Source of the DNA: Portulaca oleracea
Lineage: Eukaryota; Streptophyta; Magnoliopsida; Caryophyllales; Portulacaceae
Assembly: GCA_029582165.1 (NCBI GenBank)
Contig: CM055881.1
Location: 29,258,094-29,322,093 of the forward strand
Direction of reading: 5' to 3'
DNA length: 64,000 nt
Below, in pieces: positions 34,921 to 44,910 of the stretch; position 1 is the stretch's first letter; every line of letters begins with the position of its first letter. Made by a program: the position numbers and the translations under genes. The notes beneath the pieces were generated by a model that worked only from the letters and a program-made list of their open reading frames with translations, had not been told where the DNA came from and did no database searches.

Positions 34921-35150
34921 TCATTACCTTCTTAAAAGAAGTTTCGTCCTCGAAACTTAAACTTAAACTTAACCCTAACGGTCCGGTAAGGAAACTAATG
35001 GTTTCATTCCTCCTAAAACTCGAGGTTTTACAAATAAAAACGATAGAAAACATTCAAGAAGAGAGAATAAAGACATCCAGGGCAAAAAATTTCCCAATAC
35101 TCTTAACATTGAAAAATTGCGATTCATAAGTAATACTCATAACATTAAGA
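34921..35150 (-). pseudogene. Residual gypsy internal 3' end
   Basis: Just upstream of the 3' LTR on the minus strand, the frame contains a short F-E/R-D-E-T-S-F-like tail and the purine-rich TTTTAAGAAGG. The rest of the 230 bp has no recognisable domain. It separates the LTR from the MLE transposase gene. Confidence 0.4.
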
Positions 35151-35192
35151 CTTCTTAAGCAGTGACCACATCGCGATCACCATAGGAAAAAT

Positions 35193-35861
35193 TTACAACC
35201 TCAGACTTAGAAAACTACGTGCTTCTTCCACTATTTGGGAATCACACTTCAGTACAGTAGGAAGTTCACCACGACGTTCTAACCTAGCTTTATTAATATG
35301 AGGAGGCTTGTAATTGTTGCAACCTTTAAGTCCCATTACTTTTATCATGCAAAGTTGTAATGACAGAAATATACAATTGAATTTCACCGGGCAGAAAACT
35401 TCGAAAGCATTTTTAACAGCATCTACAAGCTCATCAATGTTTTTTGGGGCTAATTCGTACTGTATTGCTTGAATTGCACTAAAAACCCCAAGATCCGACA
35501 CATTTAAGTCCGGGGGGTTAGGAGGCTGGTTAACTATATGAATATTAAAACCATCTGCACTAGCTACTCGTCGAAAGTCAGGATCATCGTCTGCAATATG
35601 AGTCCTAGCGTTATCTTGTTGGATTATTATAGGAAGATGTGCATCCTCCCGGGGCCATTCTGAAAACACAAAACAGATCATACCTTCATATTCTTCCTCC
35701 AACTCATAAGCTGTGTCTTCTTCAATCCCACTGTCATGGTCAGGGAACATGACAGGATCATTCAAGTTAGGGATGCCATTAGCATTGTTGTTACCTTCAC
35801 CTTCAATCATACCACTAGGAAAAATATTTAGGTCGGGTATTGAAGGTGTAGGACTTCCCAT
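35193..35861 (-). pseudogene. Mariner-like transposase, internally deleted
   Basis: The 222-codon frame ends with features of plant MLE transposases: IIIQQDNARTHI (second catalytic Asp of the DDD triad), PPNPPDLNVSDLG (third Asp), then FLSLQLCMIKVMGLKG and a C-terminal NKARLERRGELP segment. The N-terminal 60 residues are acidic and unmatched. The helix-turn-helix domain and the block with the first catalytic Asp, expected in a protein of roughly 450-500 residues, are absent, so the protein could not cut DNA. Whether the short open frame is still translated is unknown. It lies within a TA-flanked element with CTCCCTC termini, which supports the assignment. Confidence 0.8.
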
Positions 35862-36310
35862 GACTTCACCTTAGATGAACAGTAGTACAGTACGTACCAT
35901 CATGGAGTACTCCGTATGATTTTATAGAGTTCATTTGGTGGGAAATTTGAAAATTTCCACCAGCAAATTGCAAAAATTTGGAGGGAATTGGAAATTATGA
36001 GCTGTGTTGTTGATCAATCCTTGACTGTTGGAGTTTCAAGATTGAAGATGAAGAGTCGAAAAATGAACAGACCCATTTTGTTATTCTGTGTGAAGAGATA
36101 CTGGGGTAGAAGAAAGGCAAAGAGAGAGACACGTGTAAAAAAGCAAGAATGCAGTAAAAAGGCAAGAAAACATTTATTGCAATGAGGTAAAGAGAGAGAG
36201 AGATGATTTAAAAAGCAGATAGCATTTATTATAGTGACAGGTTCTACAGTTACTTCATTGGTATTGTTGATTTGCGGCGCTCCGCCACTTAATTCGGAAT
36301 GGAGGGAGTA

Positions 36311-36377
36311 CTATTTAACACCTCTAATGAATACATTAAGTAAATGAGTCAATGAAAAGTTTTCAAAAAAAAAAGGA

Positions 36378-36456
<79 letters not shown>

Positions 36457-36605
36457 TATTTAACACCTCTAATGAATACATTAAGTAAATGAGTCAATGA
36501 AAAGTTTTCACAAAAAAAAAAGAACTTTATATATGTGTATATATATATATATGTGTGTATATATATATATATGTATATATATATACATGTATATATATAT
36601 ACATG
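36311..36605. repeat. Duplicated Helitron segment around AT tracts
   Basis: The block ACTATTTAACACCTCTAATG through CTTTATATAT occurs at 36310-36385 and again at 36455-36530, separated by a long AT run (36381-36454). A second AT/GT-rich run follows. Unequal exchange or slippage at the AT tract is a likely cause. Confidence 0.8.
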
Positions 36606-36659
36606 ACACATGGTAATAACTCATTCTCTTTGTTTTGTTTTAATATACTTATAATAGAA

Positions 36660-37227
36660 TAGATGAGTGCATAATAATTTGCCATCAATTCTATCAGAAA
36701 AATGTGGTTATTCGTTAATTAAAATTTTGACTCACAGCAAAATCATAAGGCCATAATTATAAAAAGATTAGCTATTAATTTCTGCAAGAGGATATATAAT
36801 TTGACATATTTTAATAGGATTAAAAAATATCTAACAACATTGAACTGAAAAAGTAAATATAAATTTGTACATAATTAATATATGATTTCTAGATAAATTT
36901 GTACTATATATAATAACGTTAAAGCAAATAAATGTAAATATCAATGCAAAATCTACGTTATTAATAAAAATTCTTCACCATGATTATATATGTATGTGCT
37001 AATTTATCTTAAATTTCTATGATGGCCCCAAATAACCCAAAGAAAGAAAACCAAGAAGAATATCAAAGTTTAAAGTGTAATAGAAATATACAAATATACC
37101 TTGATATGTACATGCTTTGCTTTACTTGCTCTTAGTTTTAAGTTTTTTGATATTGTTTTGACCTTTTTGCATGTCACTCCAAGTTGAATATATATTGTAT
37201 GTATTTGTTTTTTCTAGTAAAATATAT
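36660..37227. other. AT-rich intergenic DNA, nothing recognised
   Basis: No gene or element end is supported between the Helitron and the next MITE. Confidence 0.45.
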
Positions 37228-37464
37228 TTAGGGTGTGTTTGGCACAAAGGAAAATTGTCTTCTAGGAAAATAGTTTTCCTTGTAAAATAATTTTCTTAGA
37301 AAATGAATTTTTATTTGATATTTTTCCTGTGTTGGCATACAAGAAAATGATTTTCTGGAAAACAATTTTCACCTATTTGACAATAAGGAGCCAGATATTA
37401 AAATGCACGTGTGAGAGAGAGTGGTGGAGAGACAAAGAGAGATAAAGAAAAGATAGATAGATAG

Positions 37465-37530
<66 letters not shown>

Positions 37531-37560
37531 AGGGGGAGGGAGAGAGAGAGAGAGAGAGAA
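37465..37560. repeat. (GA)n microsatellite
   Basis: Nearly pure GA run in the core of the Tourist-like MITE. GA-rich sequence continues on the far side of the gypsy insertion at 41043-41105. Confidence 0.9.
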
Positions 37561-37712
37561 AAAAAAAAATTAAAATGGGTGCAGGAGGAGAGTGGTGGAA
37601 GAGAGAAAAACGAGAGAGAGAAGATATTAAAAGGAGTGTATGAGAGAGAGTGGTGGTGAGAGAGAAAAATGTGTGACAGAGAGAGAAATATTTAAATCGG
37701 TGCGTGAGAGAG

Positions 37713-37949
37713 TGTAAACACAAATTTCCGGGTCTAAATAAATAAACACAAGAAATCAGTGAACAAATATAATATATTAATTTCAAAAGATTTTGGGTAC
37801 AATCTCTATGTATTTGTTACAAAATGAAAATGTAACTCCTCCGATTCGATCTCCTTGAACACAAACTTGAACGAGTCTTAAATGAGTATGGTTTCGGATG
37901 AATACAATCTTGGATGAATATACTCTTGATTGAATATGAACTTGGATGA
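37713..37949 (-). repeat. 3' LTR of the gypsy element, truncated
   Basis: About 95% identical by eye to 40384-40612 (GGGTCTAAATAAATAAACAC and following). Similarity stops after CTTGGATGAT, so about 420 bp of its 5' part is missing or replaced by the adjacent array. Confidence 0.8.
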
Positions 37950-38690
37950 TTTAAGAACCTTTGATTTGAAAGTCTTTAGTTTTGAGTTGAAAGTCTTTAA
38001 TTTTGCTGACTTGTGAGTCTTTGACTTGAAAGTCTTGAATTTGGACTTATGAGTCTTTGGTGTTGAATACGTGAGACTTGAGAGTCTTGATTTTGACATG
38101 AAAGTCTTTAATTTTGGTGACTTTAAAGCGTTTCTCTTGAAAATTTTGAATTTGTTGAAAATTTTGAATTTGGACTTGTGAGTCTTGAGTGTTGATGACT
38201 TAGAAGTCTTGGATTTTGACGTGGGAGTCTTTAAATTGATGACTTGAGAGTCTTTGATTTGAAAATTTTGAATTTGGACTTGTAAGTCTTGATTTGAATG
38301 ACTTGAAAGTCTTGAACTTCGACTAGAGAGTCTTCAATTTTGATGACTTAGAAGCCTTGGATTTCAACTTGTGAATCTTTAACTTGATGAGTTGAGGGCC
38401 TTTGATTTGAAAATTTTGAATTTGGAATTGTAAGTCTTGATTTGAATGACTTGAAAGTCTTGTACTTCGACTTGAGAGTCTTCAAAATTTTGATGACTTG
38501 AAAGTCTTGATTTTGGATTTGTGAGTTTTTTTTTTTTTTTTGGATGACTTGAAAGTCTTGAATTTTTGACTTGTGAGTCTTCATTCGGCTGACTTGAAAG
38601 TCATGAATTTTTTACTTGTGAGTCTTGATTTCGGATGACTTGGAAGTCTTGAATTTTTGACTTGTGAGTTTTTTTTTTTAACTTGTCTTG
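37950..38690. repeat. Array of palindromic GACTTGAAAGTC-type repeats
   Basis: About 15-20 degenerate units of 40-60 bp carry imperfect palindromes GACTTGAAAGTC, GACTTGTGAGTC and GACTTGAGAGTC, alternating with TTGAATTTTG spacers. Minus-strand frames read lysine/serine-rich peptides (FKSK, THKSK) that simply mirror the repeat. The function is unknown. The array lies where the internal 3' region and the start of the 3' LTR should be. Confidence 0.8.
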
Positions 38691-38765
38691 ACAACTTGCA
38701 ATAAGTTCAATTAGATTCATCACTCTTATCTTGATCGAATACGATCTTGCCTTCATTTTTAAGCC

Positions 38766-40306
38766 TCATGACAAGTTCCTTAAAAGTTTGACACTTCTCC
38801 AACGGATGGCTAATGATCCTGTGGTACTTGCAGTATTTAGGGCCATTGATTCTTCCAGCTTCATTTGGACGCTTCGACTCTGGAAGTTTAATAATTCCTT
38901 TTTTTCAAAAAGTTTATCAAGTATTTCAGGTGTATAACTATCGGAAAAAGGATATTCTTTCTCTTCAAAAATCATTGATGAAGGAATTCCTTTTGACATG
39001 CCCCCGAGTGAAGTTTGCTTCTCCTTGATACTTAGTCTTCTCGCATCATGTTTGAAAATTGTGAGCTCCATGTCATATGTTCGCATTGCCAATTCTTGTA
39101 AAGTTGTTGGCTTACTCATATGCAAAACATAAAGCAGATCCATTCCATACCTTGAATACACATCTCGACTGTGGAGGCCTCAGACAATCGATCTTTGCAC
39201 TCAAGGCTGAGTGACCTCCAACGATTGATATAGTCCAAGACTGGCTCCTGGTACCACTGCTTCATGTTTGTCAACTCCGTCATACTGACGGTGCGCTAAG
39301 TGCTATAGAATCGACTAAGGAATTCTTGCTCCATTTCTCCCCAATTGTCGATGGACTCTGGCTCCAAGTCCGTGTACCAATCAAAGGCGATTCCTTTAAG
39401 GGTTCTAATGAACTGCTTCACCAGTTGATCTCCCTCAGTCCCAACATTATTGCATGTCTCGATGAAATGAGCTATATGATGCTTAGGATTCCCTTTACCA
39501 TCGAAGTGAGTGAATTTCGACGGTTGATAGTCGTAAGGCATGTGAAGTGCGTCAATCCTCTTTGTGTAAGGCTTCATGTACAATTGAGTTTTACGAGAGC
39601 CTCCCTCAATTTGAGCTTTTATCGCATCAGCTACTAGTTTTTGGATCTGCTCCACAGACAATGAGCCTGAGTCGAGACCTTCTTCATATTTCTCTTCTTC
39701 GTCGGAGTCTTCGTGATTGGATCCTTTATTGGAATCTTTATCTCTCGAACCTTCATCAAATTTGCTAGCGGGTCGCTTTTTTAACTTCTTTGTCAATTTC
39801 TTGATCTGCTCATCTTGTCGCTTAATATGCTCAGTCTTTTCCTCGCTTTCTTTCTCAAGTCTTACCAGCGTGGCCTTCATAGTCTTGAATTCTTCTTCAT
39901 AGTTAATAACATTTGTGACCATGACGGGCATAATAACGATGTCGATAGAGTCGGTATCAGAATCGGAGGAGACCGGATCCCTTAGTGATTTTGGCATTTC
40001 GTCGCCATCTTCATAGGCTTCATCCTTTTCACTCAATGGTTGATGGCGGATTTCATACATTCATTGAGCGACTATCTTCTTCGGGTCAACGGCTTGAGTC
40101 GAAGTAGTTTGGTCTGGCCCTGGCAAGTTGGAGTCAAAGATTTGCAACGGGTCATTCGCACCAACTTGTTTCTTGGCCTCAATAGCGGCGATCTTGGCCA
40201 TACTTCTAGTGATTACTCCATTGGATGTTGCACTAGTTACTGATTCTTGTGACTTGGATTGAGTAACTTCCTTTGAAGCGTGAGAGATGTTATTCTCATA
40301 GGTCAT
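38766..40306 (-). pseudogene. Ty3-gypsy gag-like protein, disrupted
   Basis: From an ATG at 40306 the frame runs through an ITRSMAKIAA segment, a TGA stop at about 40061, then a 254-codon stretch with a coiled-coil-like acidic/lysine region (39750-39880). The Retrotrans_gag core follows: FDGKGNPKHHIAHFIETC, LVKQFIRTLKGIAFDWYTDLEPESI and W-x-x-M-E-Q-E-F-L-S-R-F. After another stop near 39296 the gag similarity continues (ELTNMKQWYQEPVLDYINRWR), then shifts frame to 38766. No zinc knuckle is seen. It encoded the capsid protein of the retroelement and is now broken. Confidence 0.8.
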
Positions 40307-40359
40307 CTTCTTTGAATGATGAGACGTTCGTTCTTGGATAAAGAGATGAGAGGTAGAGA

Positions 40360-40383
40360 TGTCCCACCGAGCGTGCCAAAATT
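40360..40383 (-). other. Gypsy primer-binding site region
   Basis: Directly after the 5' LTR on the minus strand the sequence reads TTTTGGCACGCTCGGTGGG, resembling the TTGGCRC...GGTGGGAC primer sites of plant gypsy elements. Confidence 0.6.
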
Positions 40384-41042
40384 TGTAAGCACAAATTTCC
40401 GGGTCTAAATAAATAAACACAAGAAATCAATGAACAAATATAATATATTAATTTTAAAGAATTTTGGGTACAATCTCTATGTATTTGTTACAAAATGAAA
40501 ATGTAACTCCTCTGATTCGATCTCCTTGAACAAACTTGAACGAGTATGGTTTTGGATGAATATAATCTTGGATGAATATACTCTTGATTGAATATGAACT
40601 TGGATGATTGTGGTCTTGAACGAGGGTCGTAGAGACTTGATCCCGATCAAGAGGAAGTAGTTTGATCTCCACGAATGGACGGCACAAGCTTAAACTTTGT
40701 TGTGCTTTTTGTCTTCGAGAGAGAGAGAGTATGAGAGCTTTTGAGTCTTCTTTGGATGTTTTTCCCACCTTTTGAAATGATGGAGAATGATCTCTATTTA
40801 TAGAGAACGTGGACTAGCCTCTGGGTCCATTTTAACTCCTTTTAAAATAGGATAAATATTTATATGTCACCTATGACACGTGGTGTAGTTTAATTGGCTA
40901 GAATATAATATCATTTAATTTATAATTAAATGATCCACCCTAATTCATTTTGACATATGGCAGGTTATAATTGGCCGAATTAAAATTATTTTAATTTCCA
41001 CGTGGCGAGTCTTGATTGGTTGACAAATTTTTGTCTTCTACA
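40384..41042 (-). repeat. 5' LTR of the gypsy element
   Basis: 659 bp from TGTAAGCACAAATTTCC to GTCTTCTACA, matching 37713-37949 over its 3' 230 bp. It contains TATA-like sequences near 40795 (CTATTTATAGA). Confidence 0.75.
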
Positions 41043-41264
41043 GAGAGAATGGTGGAGAGAGAGAAAGAAGGGAGAGAGAACGAAAGAAGAGAGAGAGAGA
41101 GTATGGGAGAGAGGGAGCAAATGGTTTTCATTAGGTTGGAGTCAAGAAAATAATTTACACAGGGATGAGAGAAAATCATTTTCTAAGGGGCACCAAACAC
41201 CGAAAAATGAGAAAATCATTTTCCAAAAAATGATTTTCATCCCATCAAACACACCCTTAATTAT

Positions 41265-41390
41265 AAGCAACTTGAAACAACATGTGTTATTTTAATTGAT
41301 ATTGCTTGTATTCAGGAGACTAAGGCTCCGTTTTTTTATGCGGTAGGTTGCGGTACAGTACAATACCACACCGTAATGTTGTTGCCCCAA
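41265..41390. repeat. LINE scrap and MITE terminus
   Basis: On the plus strand about 41295-41330 one frame reads D-I-A-C-I-Q-E-T-K, matching the start of LINE endonucleases. It is followed by GGCTCCGTTTTTTTATGCGG and TGCGGTA/CACACCG words of the CCGTTCTTTTGTG MITE family. Both are short and incomplete. Confidence 0.4.
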
Positions 41391-43952
41391 CAAGGTTTCA
41401 TAATAATTCAAAACCTCAGCTGCTACTTTGTCAAACCCTGTAATTAAAATACCATTAGCATCCTTCAAAAAATAAACATAAGAAATCTGATTTTTTTTTT
41501 CTCATCTTGCTGAAGAAAACCCTTGAAGGGCAATCACCATAATTCAACCAAGTTAACTTTGACTGCTGACGAATAAGAAGCTGAGTAGAATTGAGAACCT
41601 TCAAATACTCCTCCCTTTTCACCTTTTCCTGAGAGATTAGATCAAGATTGAACTTGTCATTGCAGATCTCCCTTTGTAAATCTTCCAACACATTTTCGCT
41701 CCTTTCAACTTGGATATGAATATTATGGGACTGATTCTTATGTAGTCTACTCAAAGGACCTTTCAAAGAACGGAGCACACTGTGAAGTTGAAACATTTTA
41801 TGCCCCATAGGGACATTACACAATGAAGTCTGAATAATTTTCAGATAATTAGCTGAGTTGTGCCACATTGCACAGTATTTGAAAACCTACTTCACCTTTG
41901 GGCTATCAGGAAAAGATATAAGTATAGGAGAATGGTTAGAGAGACCAAAAGGAAGAAAAGAGGTCTGTATAAAGCCAAATTTCAACAGCCATTCCTCATT
42001 TGAAATAGCTCTATCAATACGAGACCAAACATGTGTATTATTCCACGTATAATAATCCTATTGAAAGTGAAGCTCCTGAAGATTGGTGTGTAGAAGACAA
42101 TTCTGGAAATCATCCACTTCAAAGAATTCCACCTCTATACCACCAATTCTGTCCTCATGATATATGACAACATTGAAATCTCCTAGAACCAACCAACCAT
42201 CCTACATAGTAGAGTCCCATTGACAAATCTGCTCCCACAAGGCTTTCCTCTCAGTCAAGCTGTTCGAACCATAGATAAAAGTAACATAGCAAGATTCACC
42301 ATCAATCAATCTAGTAACATTAGTATGTATCCATTGAGATTGAACATCCAGCACCTTCACCTTATACACTTTAGGACTCCAAGCCACTAACATTCTACAT
42401 TTGCCATTAATTGGAGCATTATGGACAACAGACCAACCAACAAACAACCTCTCCTCAATTTATGTCATTTTCTCATATTTTGCTTTTATTTCAAACTAGA
42501 ATTGTATACCCCGTGCGATGCATGGGGGAAAATTTTCAGTATTTATATGTAATTTTTTTGGAATAATTTTATAATAATTATCAATTAAAATAATAATCAA
42601 AAATTAATAAAACCAATTATACAACAATCGTACTATCATTATATTTGTATTTGTTTCGTAAAAATTATCTTCAAAATTAATTTACATAATATAGTAGTAA
42701 AAGATACTAAACTATATATTTATTTTTAATATTTTTCTTAATTAAATATAATAAAGAATAATAGTAATTTTATTATTTAATTTAAATAAATGCAAGGAAC
42801 TTTATAATTCTCTTTAAATCTTTCTCAATAACTTTCAGAAAATAGTAATGTTAAACATTGGAATAAATTATTAAAACAATAGAAATTATATATTTATATA
42901 TATATATATATTGTTTTGTTGGAAACTTATTTTCGTAAATAAATATAAATGTTTTTGTAAAAATAATTAAAATAAAAATGTTTTAGAGAAATTATAAATC
43001 ATTATAACATTAAGTGAAAACTATTAATTATAAATTAATTTAAAGTAATGATTAATACTAAATTAAGCATATATGAATAATGGCAACATCAATCAAAACC
43101 AAGTTGCATTACTTTTTTTTTTTCATAACCAAGAGAGGCTAATTTACATTTTTTTATCGCAATGTTAGTATTTTTTTCCTTCTTTTTTTAGTTATTGAAG
43201 AAAACATACAACAATAATATAGATTTTTTATGGGAGTTTTACACTTTAATATCTCTTATATGTTATTTTAATCTAATTTTTATATAGGGATTGATATATT
43301 GTAATTATAATTTTGGGGGAATAAACATGGACTCATGAATACGTTTTTTTTTTTATAAAAAGCTTATGAATATTATTTTAATTATATATTAATTATATTA
43401 TAGTTTTATTTTGTATTATTATTTTGTATAATTAAATTAGGAGAATAAATCAAGAATCTTAGGGTCTATTTTTTTATGAATTTACAATTTATGTATTTGA
43501 TGATGATCATATTTGTAATTTATTCACCAATTTTCTAAGAAGAAATAATATTTTACTTGATGTAAATGATCATGATGATCTCAAATTTTCAATCTTTTGT
43601 CTTATCATTGAGACAAATTTTGATACTTTATAATTTGTTGTTCATTTTAATTAATTTTAATTTGTATTTTTTAATATTAATTTTGGATTTTAAAGTATTG
43701 GAGGTTGAGTAATACTTGAGAGGGGGAAGGTGAATAGGTGATCCAATGTAATTAATAATCTTATAAAATAAATAAGTTTTATCCATAAGCATGCCACATG
43801 TCAATTGTAGATTGCTTTTATTTTGTTTTAATATATGTAATAGATAAGCCAACAAGGCTTACCTGATGAAGATGCAAAAACGAACGAATGTCCGCTTGCT
43901 TATTAGGATTACCACAACCCCTTACATTCCAGCTCATAATTCTACCCATGAC
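41390..43952 (-). pseudogene. LINE 1 ORF2 endonuclease part, interrupted
   Basis: ORF2 begins near 43950 with MSWNVRGCGNPNKQADIRSF, the N-terminus of the exonuclease-endonuclease-phosphatase (EEP) family. The frame is cut by the Helitron. Beyond it come YVTFIYGSN (42290), VLGDFNVV (42180), RIDRAISNEEW (42010) and LSNHSPI (41915, the catalytic S-D-H position as S-N-H). The linker to the RT follows (SRVFFSKMRKKKS, 41500). Several stops occur (for example near 42201 and 42060). In an intact LINE this domain nicks target DNA to start reverse transcription. Confidence 0.8.
42496..43844 (-). mobile_element. Helitron inserted in LINE 1 ORF2
   Basis: The minus-strand 5' end TCTATTACATATATTAAAAC (43844) is preceded by A. 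The 3' end has the hairpin region CATGCATCGCACGGGG, then TATACAATT and CTAG (42496-42499), followed by T. Insertion between A and T without TSD is the Helitron hallmark. Joining the flanking LINE sequence restores the endonuclease reading frame (LVGL then FEIKAK). The 1349-bp interior is AT-rich and has no helicase. Confidence 0.9.
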
Positions 43953-44127
43953 CACTCACTGAAGCCCCACCTGCCTTCTGGAATGCCTTCAATACCTCAC
44001 CTGCTTTAATGCTGTGAGGCCTTTTGGAGACAGCATTAGGAGGCAGACTTTTAGAGGGTACTGATGGGTAGCAACAGGTTGTTTAGGGATATATATAAGG
44101 AGGGGGAGGAGATTTATTAACCACCGT

Positions 44128-44910
44128 CTATGACTCCTGTCTATTAGCTACAGTTAAGTCCGAACTTGATACTAAATTACTTGTAACCTTCTTTTTGCAG
44201 TTCGCCACAGAATGCCCAAACTGCTTGCAATGTGTACACCTTAGGGGTTTCCAATCATAGATGAGCTTTTGGGTAACAACCACTTCATTATCAGTAAAAT
44301 GCACAAATTCCAGGAAAATACCATCCACATTCATTTCAACTAACAGTCGGGCTGCAGTCAGATCACTCTTCTCCCTTGTGCGACAACATGTTTTGATCGG
44401 AATTCCCAAAGTACTCCCTTTTTTGCTGAACCCATTAGAATTCCAATACTTCAGGTGTAATTTTGGTAAAATAATCCAAACAGGCAGCGAGGTGATTGAA
44501 TCCAAATCAATGGAGAAATCCTCATTCCATTCTCGCACTACCATTGGTTTATTATCAAAGTAGTAAATCCCTTTCTCCAAAACAAATTTTATCTGTTTAT
44601 CCGAATGGAATTGTACCACATACACTCCTCTGTTGGCTTTCACAACCTTCAAAACTCCAAGGTCTCTCCAAATATCACGAATAAACCTATTCATCTCGTC
44701 AACACTTAGAGTAATTCCAAGGATTCGACATAAAACAGAATTATCCCAAGTATCTTCTCCATAGTCATCCTCAGTTATTTCTGCACATAGAGCTCCATCA
44801 ATGGCCTTAGGTGGAACAAAACATAAACTCAAATCCTCCCCACCAATCAAAGCATTGAAGTGAGACACCACATTAGAGCAGTTGGTATTATCATCACTCA
44901 TAATCGACAT
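44128..44910 (-). pseudogene. LINE 1 ORF1 (DUF4283 / zf-CCHC_4 protein)
   Basis: The frame of 260 codons starts MSIMSDDNTNCSNV. It has the DUF4283-like block (CRILGITLSVDEMNRFIRDIW, then VYVVQFHSDKQIKFVLEKGIYYFDNKPMVV), an LPVWIILPKLHLKYWN segment and a zinc knuckle, CTHCKQFGHSVANCKKK (CX2CX4HX4C). This is the nucleic-acid-binding ORF1 of plant L1-type LINEs. Downstream sequence continues past the stop toward ORF2 with another stop near 44095. It probably lost its function when the element degenerated. Confidence 0.85.

Larger units (their letters stand above)
29398..36308 (-). mobile_element. Mariner-like element (MLE), 6.9 kb, composite
   Basis: The left terminus is CTCCCTCCGTTCC and the right terminus, inverted, CTCCCTCCATTCC. 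Both are flanked by TA (29396-29397 and 36309-36310). A mariner-type transposase remnant lies on the minus strand at 35193-35861. An internal CTCCCTCCATTTC motif at about 30412 could be the end of a nested or shorter MLE. A gypsy LTR (31478-34920) accounts for half the length. The remainder, at 29400-30770, includes DNA resembling a captured gene start. Confidence 0.75.
28890..36658 (-). mobile_element. Helitron, copy 2, expanded by nested insertions
   Basis: The minus-strand 3' end is TTGTGCATTGCACGGGATGTATAATGCTAG followed by T, ending at 28890, only three bases from copy 1. The 5' end is near 36658 (TCTATTATAAGTATATTAAAAC). The two parts at 28890-29397 and 36309-36658 together make about 860 bp collinear with copy 1. 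The parts are separated by a mariner-like element with TA flanks. The 5' part contains a duplicated block (36311-36530) around AT microsatellites. Confidence 0.7.
37713..41042 (-). mobile_element. Gag-only Ty3-gypsy element, TSD GAGAG
   Basis: The element starts TGTAAACACAAATTTCC and ends GTCTTCTACA on the plus strand. It is flanked by perfect 5-bp repeats GAGAG (37708-37712 and 41043-41047). The right LTR (40384-41042, 659 bp) is the 5' LTR on the minus strand. The left LTR matches it for only about 237 bp (37713-37949) before a tandem-repeat array takes over. Internally there is gag but no protease, RT or integrase, so the element depended on enzymes in trans. Confidence 0.85.
37231..41256. 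mobile_element. Tourist-like MITE split by a gypsy element
   Basis: The left end GGGTGTGTTTGGCACAAAGG and the inverted right end GGGTGTGTTTGATGGGATG are TIRs of the PIF/Harbinger (Tourist) type. Both are flanked by TTA (37228-37230 and 41257-41259). The sub-terminal GAAAATCATTTTC motifs also match in inverse orientation. The inner part is a GA-rich satellite. A gypsy element (37713-41042) sits in that GA-rich core. Confidence 0.75.

Noticed and set aside
37373..37786. 137-codon frame with long Ser-Leu repeats
   Set aside because: It is the translation of a (GA)n microsatellite read on the minus strand.
38348..38584. Lys-rich frame as a DNA-binding protein
   Set aside because: Translation of the palindromic repeat array.
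37950..38690. Regularly spaced palindromic repeats reminiscent of a CRISPR array
   Set aside because: Units and spacers are both degenerate and variable in length, the window is plant nuclear DNA, and no cas gene is present.
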